Positions 29,709 to 38,615 of a stretch of DNA of 53,476 nucleotides are shown in pieces. The notes beneath the pieces were generated by a model. It saw only the letters and a program-made list of their open reading frames with translations, was not told the origin of the DNA and searched no databases. Position numbers and translations under genes: made by a program. Within the stretch, counting starts at the first letter, position 1. Each line of letters begins with the position of its first letter. This DNA comes from a virus. The DNA lies in IMG/VR virus record IMGVR_UViG_3300017741_000006, positions 1 through 53,476 of that record, one strand, 5' to 3'.

Positions 29709-30212
29709 TTATATCTTTTTCTTAGACTTTTTACGATACGGCTTCATAGGTTTTAGAGGTTTTAGTTTACCTGGTACAGGTTTAGTTAATAGTTTCATTT
29801 CCTGTAGAGTATGCTCTGTCCATATTTGAAACTCCCACCCTCTATCTCTTGCATATTCATTTGCTGCTTCCCACTTATTCATATTCTTTACATAAGTCAA
29901 ACCTTCATTAATATATTTTTTAGTTCTTCTCTGACCAGTAGGAGGTTTAGTTTCTTTGTCTGGTTTAATTTCTACTAATATAGTTTTTTCTTTCATTACA
30001 ATTTTAAGATCTACAAAGTAACGATGGTATTTTTTATCAACATCATAGTAATATGGTATTACAACTTCTTCTGAGGACCATCCTTTTACAGCAGGATTTG
30101 CATCACACCACTGAAATGCAGCACGTTCCCATAAAGAACGATAAACTACTGCACTTGGATCTCCTAAATACTTCTTAGGATTCTTAACTTGATATCTGCC
30201 TGAATATGCCAT
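29709..30212 (-). CDS. 4: gp4 head completion protein
   Basis: A 167-residue protein. MAYSGRYQVKNPKKYLGDPSAVVYRSLWERAAFQWCDANP, WSSEEVVIPYYYDVDKKYHRYFVDLKIVMKEKTILVEIKPDKE match T4 gp4/gp50 almost block for block, including the nuclease-like E-V-V-I-P...F-V-D...L-V-E-I-K-P core. It acts in head completion before tail joining. The C-terminus is strongly basic. First gene of the minus-strand operon. Confidence 0.92.
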   Translation of the reverse strand: MAYSGRYQVKNPKKYLGDPSAVVYRSLWERAAFQWCDANPAVKGWSSEEVVIPYYYDVDKKYHRYFVDLKIVMKEKTILVEIKPDKETKPPTGQRRTKKYINEGLTYVKNMNKWEAANEYARDRGWEFQIWTEHTLQEMKLLTKPVPGKLKPLKPMKPYRKKSKKKI

Positions 30213-30219
30213 ATTTTGA

Positions 30220-30227
30220 TATAAATA
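30220..30227 (+). promoter_or_regulatory. T4-type late promoter for the gp48 operon
   Basis: Exact TATAAATA in the 50-base divergent gap, 36 bases before the gp48 start. Position, orientation and the presence of gp33 all support it. Confidence 0.75.
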
Positions 30228-30239
30228 GAAAGAGTTAAC

Positions 30240-30247
30240 TAGTTATA
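30240..30247 (-). promoter_or_regulatory. Possible degenerate late promoter for the gp4 operon
   Basis: On the minus strand TATAACTA lies 27 bases before the gp4 start, one base from TATAAATA. It is the best candidate in the gap for the minus-strand operon. Confidence 0.4.
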
Positions 30248-30262
30248 TCTATAGGACATAAA

Positions 30263-31204
30263 ATGGAACCTGGATTTCACTCATCAAAAGAAACAATATC
30301 GTATCCGATATCTAATAGAGAAGCATATCAATCAAGAATTCGATTTGTTGTTAAAGAAGCCAGTAGTCTCAGAGAAGAATTTAATAGCATTATGAATGCG
30401 CCTCAGGCTGTTGCCGATGTCGACGCTCCAGGATTGCAAGCAGAGATCGAGGCTCAGGCCGCCTTAGATAAAGAAAGACAAGCAACAAAATTAGCTCAAG
30501 CTGGGCCAACTTATACACAAAGTGAAACCGCACCAGTAATTGCTTTATTTGCTCCAATTTCTATGCAGTTTAATGACGCTGTCGACTATGGTAATACTAT
30601 TAACTTAGGCGTGCTTGGAGCAGATACCTCTGCGGCTGTAGCTGGTGGAAAAACTCTTGGAGCGGCCGCTCTAGGAGCTGTCGGAAAAACTGGAACGTCA
30701 ATTGTTGATCTCTTTAAAACAGGTATCGATATTGGAAGCGAAACTGCAGCGGTTGCAGCAACTCGTTTTACTCCTACAGACTTTGGTAAAAATATAGTTA
30801 GAGCTATAACACAAGTTACGGCAAATCCTAATACTCGTGTACTTTTTAATAATGTAAATATTAGACAGTTTAATTTCACATTTAAAATGATTCCTACATC
30901 ACGTAATGAATCAATTGTAATTGAAAATATAGTAAAGCATTTTAGAAAAGAGATGTATCCGGAACTGATTGCCGCTAACGTTGGATTTAAATTCCCTAAC
31001 GCTTTTGGTATTGAAGTAAAACACAAAAATAACGAAGTTAAGTTTCAAAAATTTCCGGACTGTTTTTTAATGGCTGTCGACACGGTATACAATTCCACTA
31101 GCGGAGTGTTTCATGCTGAAGGATATCCCTCAGAGGTTGATATGACTCTTCGATTTATTGAAATGAGACAGCTGAATAAAAAGGATATTGAGGAAGGACT
31201 GTAG
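30263..31204 (+). CDS. 48: gp48 baseplate tail-tube cap
   Basis: A 313-residue protein; T4 gp48 has 364. The N-terminal PISNREAYQSRIRFVV, APVIALFAPISMQFNDAVDYGN near 92-113, a Gly/Ala-rich central region, and TRVLFNNVNIRQFNFTFKMIPTSRNES near 192-218 followed by FRKEMYPE are typical of gp48. It sits at the top of the central hub below the tube, with gp54. First gene after the late promoter. Confidence 0.88.
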   Translation: MEPGFHSSKETISYPISNREAYQSRIRFVVKEASSLREEFNSIMNAPQAVADVDAPGLQAEIEAQAALDKERQATKLAQAGPTYTQSETAPVIALFAPISMQFNDAVDYGNTINLGVLGADTSAAVAGGKTLGAAALGAVGKTGTSIVDLFKTGIDIGSETAAVAATRFTPTDFGKNIVRAITQVTANPNTRVLFNNVNIRQFNFTFKMIPTSRNESIVIENIVKHFRKEMYPELIAANVGFKFPNAFGIEVKHKNNEVKFQKFPDCFLMAVDTVYNSTSGVFHAEGYPSEVDMTLRFIEMRQLNKKDIEEGL

Positions 31205-31205
31205 A

Positions 31206-31940
31206 ATGCAATATTTTAATTCATTCAACGACGTTTTATATAAATTTGGTGACGAGGCCTCAACTGTATTAACACAAGATTTATCGGCATACGTAAGTCT
31301 TATCGATGATATTAAAGATGATGCATCAACATATGAAAAAGGATATATTCCTGAAGGTATGAGGCCTGATCAGCTATCGTTTCAATTATATGGAACTACA
31401 ATATATCATTGGACGTTTTATTTACTTAATGATGAACTAAGGCTACAAGGTTGGCCTTTGACTACAACAGAATTAGATGAAACAATTAAACATGAATTTA
31501 GTCATACTACTCTTACTACACGCGCAGATATAACTTCTAAATTTAAGGAAGGCCAAACAGTTAGTGGATCTGCTTCAGGCGCTACCGGTACCATAGTACA
31601 TAGAGTTTTAGATTTTGGCCAAATACTTTTAAAGGATACTGTTGGAACATTTAGAGCTGGTGAGGCAGTAACGTCTGTTAACTCTAGTGCGGTAACAGAA
31701 TCTATAGTGATTGTAAGTGGTGAAAAAGAATACAATGCTGCACATCATTATATCTCAAATAGTTTATCTGATACAATTGTAGATATTGATCCAGCAATTG
31801 GACCAGGTCAGTTAGTTACAGAAGTAACTAATTATGAATGGTACACAGAAGAAAATAATAAATTAAGAAACATCAAAGTTATTCGTCCTAATATTATTAA
31901 TACTTTAGTTTCATCATACAAGCAGGCGCTTAAAAAATGA
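31206..31940 (+). CDS. 53: gp53 baseplate wedge protein with inserted module
   Basis: A 244-residue protein started at ATG 31206 behind GGAAGG; an upstream in-frame start at 31188 is less likely. N-terminal FNSFNDVLYKFGDEAST, MRPDQLSFQLYGTTIYHWTFYLLNDEL (the P-x-x-L-A/S-x-x-x-Y-G-x-x-x-Y-W wedge motif of gp53) and C-terminal YEWYTEENNKLRNIKVIRPNII match T4 gp53 (196 residues). The extra length comes from an insertion at about 111-162 (VSGSASGATGTIV...GTFRAGEAVTSV), a module also seen in other virion proteins here. Confidence 0.87.
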   Translation: MQYFNSFNDVLYKFGDEASTVLTQDLSAYVSLIDDIKDDASTYEKGYIPEGMRPDQLSFQLYGTTIYHWTFYLLNDELRLQGWPLTTTELDETIKHEFSHTTLTTRADITSKFKEGQTVSGSASGATGTIVHRVLDFGQILLKDTVGTFRAGEAVTSVNSSAVTESIVIVSGEKEYNAAHHYISNSLSDTIVDIDPAIGPGQLVTEVTNYEWYTEENNKLRNIKVIRPNIINTLVSSYKQALKK

Positions 31941-33268
31941 GCACTATTGATAGCCAACGTGGGTTTACGATACTTTCTGCTATACTAAGTACAGATCGTA
32001 ATGATGCATCAATTGATCTTGCGGCTGCTATAACTGACATTGATATATACGAACATTTAGATAAACCGTATCTAACCGGTAATTTTGTATTTGTTGATAC
32101 TCATGCAATTGTACAACAAATTAATATGATGGGAATAGAAAAATTAGAACTAAAATTAGAAACTGTTACTAAAAATGTTATTGAAAAAACGTTTCGTATC
32201 GTAAAAATAAATAAGGCTATAAAGACTAATGACCGTAGTGAATTAATTGTCCTTGATGTAGTTGAAGAGCATGCATTTATTTCAAATGCTATTAATGTAA
32301 ATAAGGCTTATACAGGAACTCCTGCAACGATTATAAGTAACATCGCTAGTAGCTTTTTAGAAAAAGATGTGCAAGGTACCTTTGATACATTTCAAGGTAA
32401 TATGAAAGTTATTGTGCCGAATATGACTCCTATTGCAGCCATAAAGTGGATGCAACAAAGAGCCACAAATAAAGATGGTATGCCATATTATGTGTATTCT
32501 CTTTTAACAAGCAATTTTTTGCAGCTTAATCATTTAGGAACTTTATTACAAAGAGAACCAAATAATAAAGACAGACCCTTTGTTTATTCACAAGCAGGCA
32601 TACATAATCCAGTAGATGTTACAAAATACCATGTAATTGAATCTTATAAACAAGAAAATACGGAAAACTTATTTCAATTAATATCAGACGGATATGTGGG
32701 TGCAAGATATAATTTTCTAAATGTATCTGATGGCTATCCAGAGCCCGTAGATTTTGATGTTAAAAAAGATGTATTTGACATGATGAAGAATAAAAATTAT
32801 TTAGGAAAAAATCAAGACAATTATAATTTTCCTACTAATACAAAAATCAAATCTAATACTTTAAACGAGCAGAGATCAAAGGTTATTTCTCGTATTACGT
32901 CAAGTAATTTATATGAAGGATTTGGTGATTTTAAATCATATGGCGAAGAAATAAAAAAATCTGATTATAATAAGCAAATATGTGGAGAGGCAATTAAAAA
33001 GCATTTGGCTAAATCTCCATTATCTATTAGTGTTAATGGTGCACCATTTTTAATAACTGGTAGTAACTTAACTACAGGAACTGTATTAAGATTAAAATTC
33101 TTTGATTCGAATACATTTGATGATGCTGAAAATAAAGAGTTAGGCATAGATAAAAAGAAGTCTGGCGATTATATAGTATACGCAACGAGACATTCGTTTA
33201 AGATTGAAAAATATGATTTAAATTTATTATGTACTAAAATTGCAGACTACACTGGAGAAAACTTGTGA
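31937..33268 (+). CDS. 27: gp27 baseplate hub protein
   Basis: A 443-residue protein; T4 gp27 is 391. AAAITDIDIYEHLDKPYLTGNFVFVDTHAIVQQINMMG, FRIVKINKAIKTNDRSELIVLDVVEEHAFISNAINVNKAY, VPNMTPIAAIKWMQQRATNKDGMPYYVYS follow the hub layout in which two tube-like domains form the trimeric ring that holds gp5. It overlaps gp53 by four bases and gp5 by four bases. Confidence 0.83.
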   Translation: MSTIDSQRGFTILSAILSTDRNDASIDLAAAITDIDIYEHLDKPYLTGNFVFVDTHAIVQQINMMGIEKLELKLETVTKNVIEKTFRIVKINKAIKTNDRSELIVLDVVEEHAFISNAINVNKAYTGTPATIISNIASSFLEKDVQGTFDTFQGNMKVIVPNMTPIAAIKWMQQRATNKDGMPYYVYSLLTSNFLQLNHLGTLLQREPNNKDRPFVYSQAGIHNPVDVTKYHVIESYKQENTENLFQLISDGYVGARYNFLNVSDGYPEPVDFDVKKDVFDMMKNKNYLGKNQDNYNFPTNTKIKSNTLNEQRSKVISRITSSNLYEGFGDFKSYGEEIKKSDYNKQICGEAIKKHLAKSPLSISVNGAPFLITGSNLTTGTVLRLKFFDSNTFDDAENKELGIDKKKSGDYIVYATRHSFKIEKYDLNLLCTKIADYTGENL

Positions 33269-34077
33269 TTGATTATTACGGTGACAATAATCGCTGGTTC
33301 ATTGGTAAGGTCATGTCTATTGATGATCCTCAACAATTGGGCAGAGTGCAAATTCGTATCTTCGGTATACATGGTGACGAAAAAACTGATATTGCACAAT
33401 CTGATTTACCATGGGCTCAAGTAGTAGTACCAGTAACAGAAGGTCAATCTTCAGGTATTGGTGCAACAACTGGTATTAAAAATCAAACTCAAGTTTATGG
33501 AATCTTTTTAGACGGAAAAGATTCACAGCTTCCTCTTGTACTTGGAGGTATACCAAAAATTGAGTCTATAAAAGAGAGAAGAGATAAACCTTTAACACTA
33601 ATTGGCGGAAGTAACACAGAGCGCGCATTTAATTTCTTTATATCAGCTGAAGGTGGGGAATTTACTCCTCAACAGGCCTGTGGAATTATAGGTAATTTAC
33701 TTGCAGAATCTGGATCAGGCGTTGAGACTGATATTAATCCTCTTGCACAGAATGCTGAAGAAGGATCTTTTGGTATAGCACAATGGAATCCTGCAGAAGC
33801 CGCAGGTTATAGATTAAACGTATTAAAATTATTTTGTGATGAAAGAGGATATAATTACCAAGAACTGTATCCTCAACTAGAATATATTAAATATGAATTA
33901 CATCGCTATAGCTATCTTGGTTTAGCAGAGCTACGCGAAGCAAATACGCCACGTGAAGCATCAATTGTATTTGAGAAGAAGTATGAGCGACCTGCAGAAG
34001 GAAGCACACAAAGACGTATTAACTATGCTGAAGAAATATTCGAAAAAATGACCAGTGAGCCGGTTGGACCAAGATGA
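33265..34077 (+). CDS. 5: gp5-like hub protein: OB domain plus tail lysozyme
   Basis: A 270-residue protein starting at GTG 33265. Residues 1-110 (WFIGKVMSIDDPQQLGRVQIRIFG..., DLPWAQVVVP, VYGIFLDG, LVLGGIP) form the gp5 OB domain. Residues 115-265 (AFNFFISAEGGEFTPQQACGI, GNLLAESG with a likely catalytic Glu near 148, SFGIAQWN) match the phage tail lysozyme family that cuts peptidoglycan glycan strands, a different lysozyme from that of T4 gp5. No needle domain is present; it is encoded two genes downstream. Confidence 0.87.
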   Translation: MIDYYGDNNRWFIGKVMSIDDPQQLGRVQIRIFGIHGDEKTDIAQSDLPWAQVVVPVTEGQSSGIGATTGIKNQTQVYGIFLDGKDSQLPLVLGGIPKIESIKERRDKPLTLIGGSNTERAFNFFISAEGGEFTPQQACGIIGNLLAESGSGVETDINPLAQNAEEGSFGIAQWNPAEAAGYRLNVLKLFCDERGYNYQELYPQLEYIKYELHRYSYLGLAELREANTPREASIVFEKKYERPAEGSTQRRINYAEEIFEKMTSEPVGPR

Positions 34078-36116
34078 TACAAAGAGCAAAAAATACTAAT
34101 ATTATACATCTGTCAGCAGTACCACTAGAAATTAATAGTGTTACTGTAAAATCTGCTGGTAAAAATTTCTTTACCAATATTAATAACTATACACTAACTG
34201 GTAAGACAATTACTCTAAAGAAAGTGTATACAGAAATTAAAGTAGATTTTCTTACTCAGCAAGAAAAACAAGATTCTCAAGCAGTAGATAAAGGTGATTT
34301 TAATTTTAAACTATTAAATATAGGTAAAACAAATCCACTTGATCTTATTACTGCATCATCGAAGACTGCACAGTCAAATCGAATTGCGGTACAAGGATCA
34401 AAAGCTATTGATGTAAATCAGTTACTTGGTGGTTTCCTCACACTTTCAAAGAACACTAAACAAAATCAAACTGTTACTGATGAGCCGGTTGTTTCTATTA
34501 TTACTGACGGTGTACCAAATGTTACTGTTAAAAAGACATCAGACGAAAAAGGTAATATTTCAATTTTAACTAATACTACCACAGAAGATGGTTTACTTAA
34601 TACGACTATTGTAACAGCAAATCCTGCTGGCATCAAAGCTGCATTAACTGATGTAATCGGTGTTTCAGAAAATCAAACAAAACTTGTGTTGCAACAAACA
34701 TCAACATCACCGGATAAAGTAACTACGGTTATTAATAAAGATATATCAACCGAAGTAATCAAAGATGCACAAACTATCATTAAAAAATCAAATCGTACTT
34801 TAGGTAATCCAGTTGGAAGTGATTTACCTTTCGGTTCATTAGGTAATAGTTTTGGTAATATATTAGGTGCAGTACTTGGTGCAATTAAAGGAATTCCTGC
34901 CGCAAAAAAATTCGGTGATGTTATGCCTGGCACACCTCCAGGACTTATAATTCCAGAAAATGTTACACCTCCTCAAAACATCATTGAGAAATCAGGTAAT
35001 ACTAACATAGCAGCAACTACTAAACCTACAAATAATGCTAGTCCTAACATTAAACCTACAAACAAACCCTATATTGTTTCATCAGCTGTATCTGGCTGGA
35101 AAGGAGTTACAACTCCTTTATCTACTGGTGAATATGTATTTGAGATCGTGCACACTACTGAAGAACTAGAAGCTGAATTAAGAAATAGTATACGTGATAT
35201 CACAACTGCTATTGTGCACTGGAGTAAGACACATAGTGATACTCCTCTTAATGCTAGAGACGTACATAAGCTACATATGGCTGAACAATGGGAAGCACTT
35301 GGTGCTGACGAAGATGCTCTTAAGATCTTAGTTGATCAGGGAGCTAAGAACGGTATCAATTGGCATTATGTTATTAAAAAAGATGGTACTATTCAAAGAG
35401 GCCGACCCCTTGATATAGAATCAGGAGAAACTGTTGGATTTACGGCTAATACGATACATATTGGATTTGTTGCGGGATACTCAGTTCCGTTTGGAACTCC
35501 TAATTCAGAGCTAACACTCGGGTCAGCATCTATTACATCTGAGCAATGGAAATCATTTGATCAGTTCTTAGAGGCATTCTATAAGGCTTATCCTGGAGGA
35601 GAAGTATTAGGCTATAGAGAAATAGATAAAACTACTTCTGCACCTGGATTTGATGTAAGTGCATATGCCGCAAGTAAATATGATAAGACATCTATATATG
35701 ATGATGCATCAACGTTGCATCAAGCTTATTCGCCAGAAGAGCAGATTAACGTAAAGCCAAAAACTGTGAAAAAGCCTTCGGCAACTACTATTGACATACC
35801 ACCTGATCCTGCAGAATTATCAGTAGCAGATGTAGATACTAAGCCTACTGATGCTAAACTTGAGCAAAATAGCAAAAGCTATTCTAAACTAGATCGCGAT
35901 CTAAAATCTCTACAAAGAGATATTGTTAATAATAAGTCATCGATTGAAGAATTAGAGAATTCTCCTGGCGCTGATCGATTAAAACTTATTACAAGAGTGA
36001 AGAACGATACAATACGTTTAGACGCAAAGCGTAATGAGTTAAATCAAATTAGAAAAGATTTAATAAATGATGGTTATACATATGATCATAAGAATGACAC
36101 TTGGAGTAAGACATAA
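34074..36116 (+). CDS. Hub-associated protein with degenerate amidase domain
   Basis: A 680-residue protein between the OB-lysozyme and needle genes. Residues 1-330 are Thr/Asn/Lys-rich and low in complexity. A PGRP/T7-type amidase fold follows: TTAIVHWSKTHSD with His382, INWHYVIKKDGTIQRGRPL near 427-445, and LGYREIDKTTSAPGFDVSAY near 512-531. In active enzymes the second and third zinc ligands are His in GHR and Cys in CPG; here they are Tyr514 and Ala523. The C-terminus is a charged coiled coil. It probably binds peptidoglycan rather than cutting it. Confidence 0.78.
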   Translation: MIQRAKNTNIIHLSAVPLEINSVTVKSAGKNFFTNINNYTLTGKTITLKKVYTEIKVDFLTQQEKQDSQAVDKGDFNFKLLNIGKTNPLDLITASSKTAQSNRIAVQGSKAIDVNQLLGGFLTLSKNTKQNQTVTDEPVVSIITDGVPNVTVKKTSDEKGNISILTNTTTEDGLLNTTIVTANPAGIKAALTDVIGVSENQTKLVLQQTSTSPDKVTTVINKDISTEVIKDAQTIIKKSNRTLGNPVGSDLPFGSLGNSFGNILGAVLGAIKGIPAAKKFGDVMPGTPPGLIIPENVTPPQNIIEKSGNTNIAATTKPTNNASPNIKPTNKPYIVSSAVSGWKGVTTPLSTGEYVFEIVHTTEELEAELRNSIRDITTAIVHWSKTHSDTPLNARDVHKLHMAEQWEALGADEDALKILVDQGAKNGINWHYVIKKDGTIQRGRPLDIESGETVGFTANTIHIGFVAGYSVPFGTPNSELTLGSASITSEQWKSFDQFLEAFYKAYPGGEVLGYREIDKTTSAPGFDVSAYAASKYDKTSIYDDASTLHQAYSPEEQINVKPKTVKKPSATTIDIPPDPAELSVADVDTKPTDAKLEQNSKSYSKLDRDLKSLQRDIVNNKSSIEELENSPGADRLKLITRVKNDTIRLDAKRNELNQIRKDLINDGYTYDHKNDTWSKT

Positions 36117-37537
36117 TGGCTGATATTCCTGAAATTAAACAGTTAACAGCTGTTGAGATCTCATCGATGAGTGATGAAAAATCGGCGTTTGATGATGCAT
36201 CAGGTGTAATGCCTAAACGCGACTATCTTAACGTTGCTAGTACTAACTTAGCATCACGTGGACTTAAGCGAAATTCTTTATATATTGGAGGAGGTGATCA
36301 TAATCTTAATTTAGATCTTCCTCCACAACTTAATTCTCAATATCCTTTAAATCAAGTAAGAGAAACTATATCAGGTCATGTCACAGAAATTGATGACACA
36401 CCTGGTAATGAACGAATGCTGTTTAAGCATAAGTCTGGATCAGGCGTAGAGTTTAGAGCAGATGGTTCATGTGTAATTTCATCAACAAACAATTCAGTAA
36501 GAGTAACGGTCGGTGATGATAAAGTAATTGTAGAAGGCGATGCACACTTATCGTATAATGGCAATTTAACAATGGATGTTACTGGTGACTTTGACCTAAA
36601 AGTTGGAGGAGATTATAATGTCCGCGTTGGTGGTGATAATACTGAAGAAGTAATTGGTTCTGTAAAGCAAAGAGTCCATCGAGATAAAGAATCAAATGTG
36701 CATCAGAATAGATCTGAGTATATCCTAGGTGTCACCACAGAGACGCGGTTAGGAGATCATAATACTATTGTTAAGGGTAACGTAAGAAATTATACAGAAG
36801 GATCTGTAGAGTTTCTTAATAGTGGTACGCTAACAATGACCGCTGAAAAAGAAATTATAATGTCTTCTCCTAATATCAATATTGGCGCTAACTCTTTAAC
36901 AGTTGTAGGTGATAGTGGCACAATTGGAGGCGAGAATATTATTGGATATGATTATAATCACTATACTGGCCACTCATTAACTGCTGGAGATACTATTTCA
37001 ACTAATACTGCAATTATAGAAGAACGAACAACTTGCACGGAGTTTGTAGGTTCATTAACCGGTAAGGCGTCATTTGCGGCTAAAGCTGACCAAGCAGCTT
37101 CTGCTCCTCTTGGTCCAGGATCGGGCGGAGGTTCACAGTCAACTGGTACACCTACTCCTGTAGATCCTAAGGCAACAGTATTACCTACGCCCGTAATTAT
37201 GACAGATTATATAACAAAGTCGAGTAAGGGTGCACGAATTGTAACTATCGATACTGGTGACGTTATGAAGAAACAATTAAATAAAAATGATGATTATGGT
37301 GGAGTTTCTGATCGTAAGTTGTCGACCGCTGAAATACGATCTAAGATGAGAGATACAAACACTTCATCAAATACGAAGTTTGTAGGGGCACAAATCGCAG
37401 AAGGTAAGCTATCTCCTACATATATTAATCAAATACCTCCTAAAATTGGTAGAACTGCAACTTTAGAAACACAACCTAGACGTGGTAAAAATCGTATAGG
37501 TCAATCTGACGGACAAATTGCAAGGTTCTTAACATGA
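36116..37537 (+). CDS. 5: gp5 C-terminal needle (beta-helix) as a separate protein
   Basis: A 473-residue protein. Residues 80-280 (ETISGHVTEIDDTPGNERMLFKHKSGSGVEF..., then short repeats such as GDFDLKVGGDYNVRVGGDN and GDHNTIVKGNVRNY, ending EIIMSSPNINIGANSLTV) form the intertwined beta-helix of the membrane-piercing needle of T4 gp5 and VgrG spikes. The remaining part has linkers and a Pro/Gly region. It shares one base with the upstream gene. In T4 this domain is fused to the lysozyme protein. Confidence 0.85.
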   Translation: MADIPEIKQLTAVEISSMSDEKSAFDDASGVMPKRDYLNVASTNLASRGLKRNSLYIGGGDHNLNLDLPPQLNSQYPLNQVRETISGHVTEIDDTPGNERMLFKHKSGSGVEFRADGSCVISSTNNSVRVTVGDDKVIVEGDAHLSYNGNLTMDVTGDFDLKVGGDYNVRVGGDNTEEVIGSVKQRVHRDKESNVHQNRSEYILGVTTETRLGDHNTIVKGNVRNYTEGSVEFLNSGTLTMTAEKEIIMSSPNINIGANSLTVVGDSGTIGGENIIGYDYNHYTGHSLTAGDTISTNTAIIEERTTCTEFVGSLTGKASFAAKADQAASAPLGPGSGGGSQSTGTPTPVDPKATVLPTPVIMTDYITKSSKGARIVTIDTGDVMKKQLNKNDDYGGVSDRKLSTAEIRSKMRDTNTSSNTKFVGAQIAEGKLSPTYINQIPPKIGRTATLETQPRRGKNRIGQSDGQIARFLT

Positions 37538-38157
37538 TATATTTACCAGATCAATCATATAATCCAGAGTATCAACCAAAGATTACTTCACGGGTTAAGT
37601 TAGCACCAGGTATAACTATAGCTAAATTTCTTGGCGGCTATGGCGATCAAGTTACATTAGCTCATATTGAAACTGAAGCAGAAAAGCTAAACATTGCAAA
37701 GCATTTGTATATGCATGCACAAGCGATGCGCACGATCGATACTCACCAAGGTGAGTTTGCCGATTTTAGATTAATTGTAGCTGAAGGTTTATATCGTAAA
37801 GCGCCGGATGAAGTGCTTGACATTAATAGCATTAATTATAAAATGACTTTAGGTCAAGCAGTAGTATATGAATTACTTGATTTTAGTGGTCAAACAAATT
37901 TAGAAAAAGTATTTGACCTTGCAGTGTTTTGGAAAGATAATTTACAATTTGAAAAGCTTATTTTAGATTATGACACATATAACCCAGATGGATCAGTAAA
38001 TGGCCAAGTTATTTTAATTATGCCTGAAATTTCTGCTAACTGGGAATTACAATATAAAAATAAAATAGAAACGCGCTTCAATAATTTTGTACAAAGTACA
38101 AATGAATTGATTGAAATTAAAAACGATGAAACTGAAGAAAACGTAAAAGTTTACTAA
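37534..38157 (+). CDS. Conserved baseplate-operon protein, unknown
   Basis: A 207-residue protein (MIYLPDQSYNPEYQPKITSR, APGITIAKFLGGYGDQVTLAHIETEAEKLNIAKHLYMHAQAMR, VVYELLDFSGQTNLEKVFDLAVFWK). Mixed helix and strand, no membrane segment. The position between the needle and gp25 is kept in marine T4-like phages and suggests a hub or wedge accessory role or a chaperone. I recognise no domain. Overlaps the needle gene by four bases. Confidence 0.72.
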   Translation: MIYLPDQSYNPEYQPKITSRVKLAPGITIAKFLGGYGDQVTLAHIETEAEKLNIAKHLYMHAQAMRTIDTHQGEFADFRLIVAEGLYRKAPDEVLDINSINYKMTLGQAVVYELLDFSGQTNLEKVFDLAVFWKDNLQFEKLILDYDTYNPDGSVNGQVILIMPEISANWELQYKNKIETRFNNFVQSTNELIEIKNDETEENVKVY

Positions 38158-38171
38158 TAAATAGATAAGTT

Positions 38172-38615
38172 ATGCCAGTACGTTCATTTGCAATCGAAGA
38201 TGGAAATATCAACTCTTCAACGTTAGTTGTAGCGCGCAAACGCGTCTATAAAGATCTAGATTTGTCTTTTGCAAAAAAACCTGACAATGATGTGTATAAA
38301 AAAATAGATGCTGCAGCAGTTAAGCAGTCGGTAAAAAATATTTTATTAACTAATAGTACTGAAAAGCCGTTCGCACCTAACTTTGGAGGTAATCTAAATA
38401 ATTTTCTATTTAATTTAGATACCGAATTTGATTTAGATTTACTTGAAGATCAAATTATACAAAGGGTGGATATGTTTGAGCCGCGCGCAAAGATTGTAAA
38501 TGTGGATTTGCGAGTTAGTGGAAACTACAACACTGTTAATGCGTCCGTAACATTTAGAATTTTAAGTACTAATGAAGAAGATACAATTGAATTAAATTTA
38601 ACGAGGTTAAGATAA
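38172..38615 (+). CDS. 25: gp25 baseplate wedge protein
   Basis: A 147-residue protein of the gp25/GpW-like family (T4 gp25 is 132). KQSVKNILLTNSTEKPFAPNFGGNLNNFLF is the conserved core and VDMFEPRAKIVNVDLRV holds the EPR motif used to attach the sheath. The C-terminus VTFRILSTNEEDTIELNL is the last sheet. It connects wedge and sheath in all contractile systems. The next gene starts directly after its stop. Confidence 0.92.
   Translation: MPVRSFAIEDGNINSSTLVVARKRVYKDLDLSFAKKPDNDVYKKIDAAAVKQSVKNILLTNSTEKPFAPNFGGNLNNFLFNLDTEFDLDLLEDQIIQRVDMFEPRAKIVNVDLRVSGNYNTVNASVTFRILSTNEEDTIELNLTRLR

Noticed and set aside
29706-29713. Minus-strand TATAAATA between gp4 and the next gene
   Set aside because: It includes the gp4 stop codon and would start RNA at or after the next ATG; the two genes are better read as one operon.
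30586-31026. A 146-codon minus-strand frame inside gp48
   Set aside because: It lies wholly within a well-supported gene on the other strand and has low-complexity composition.
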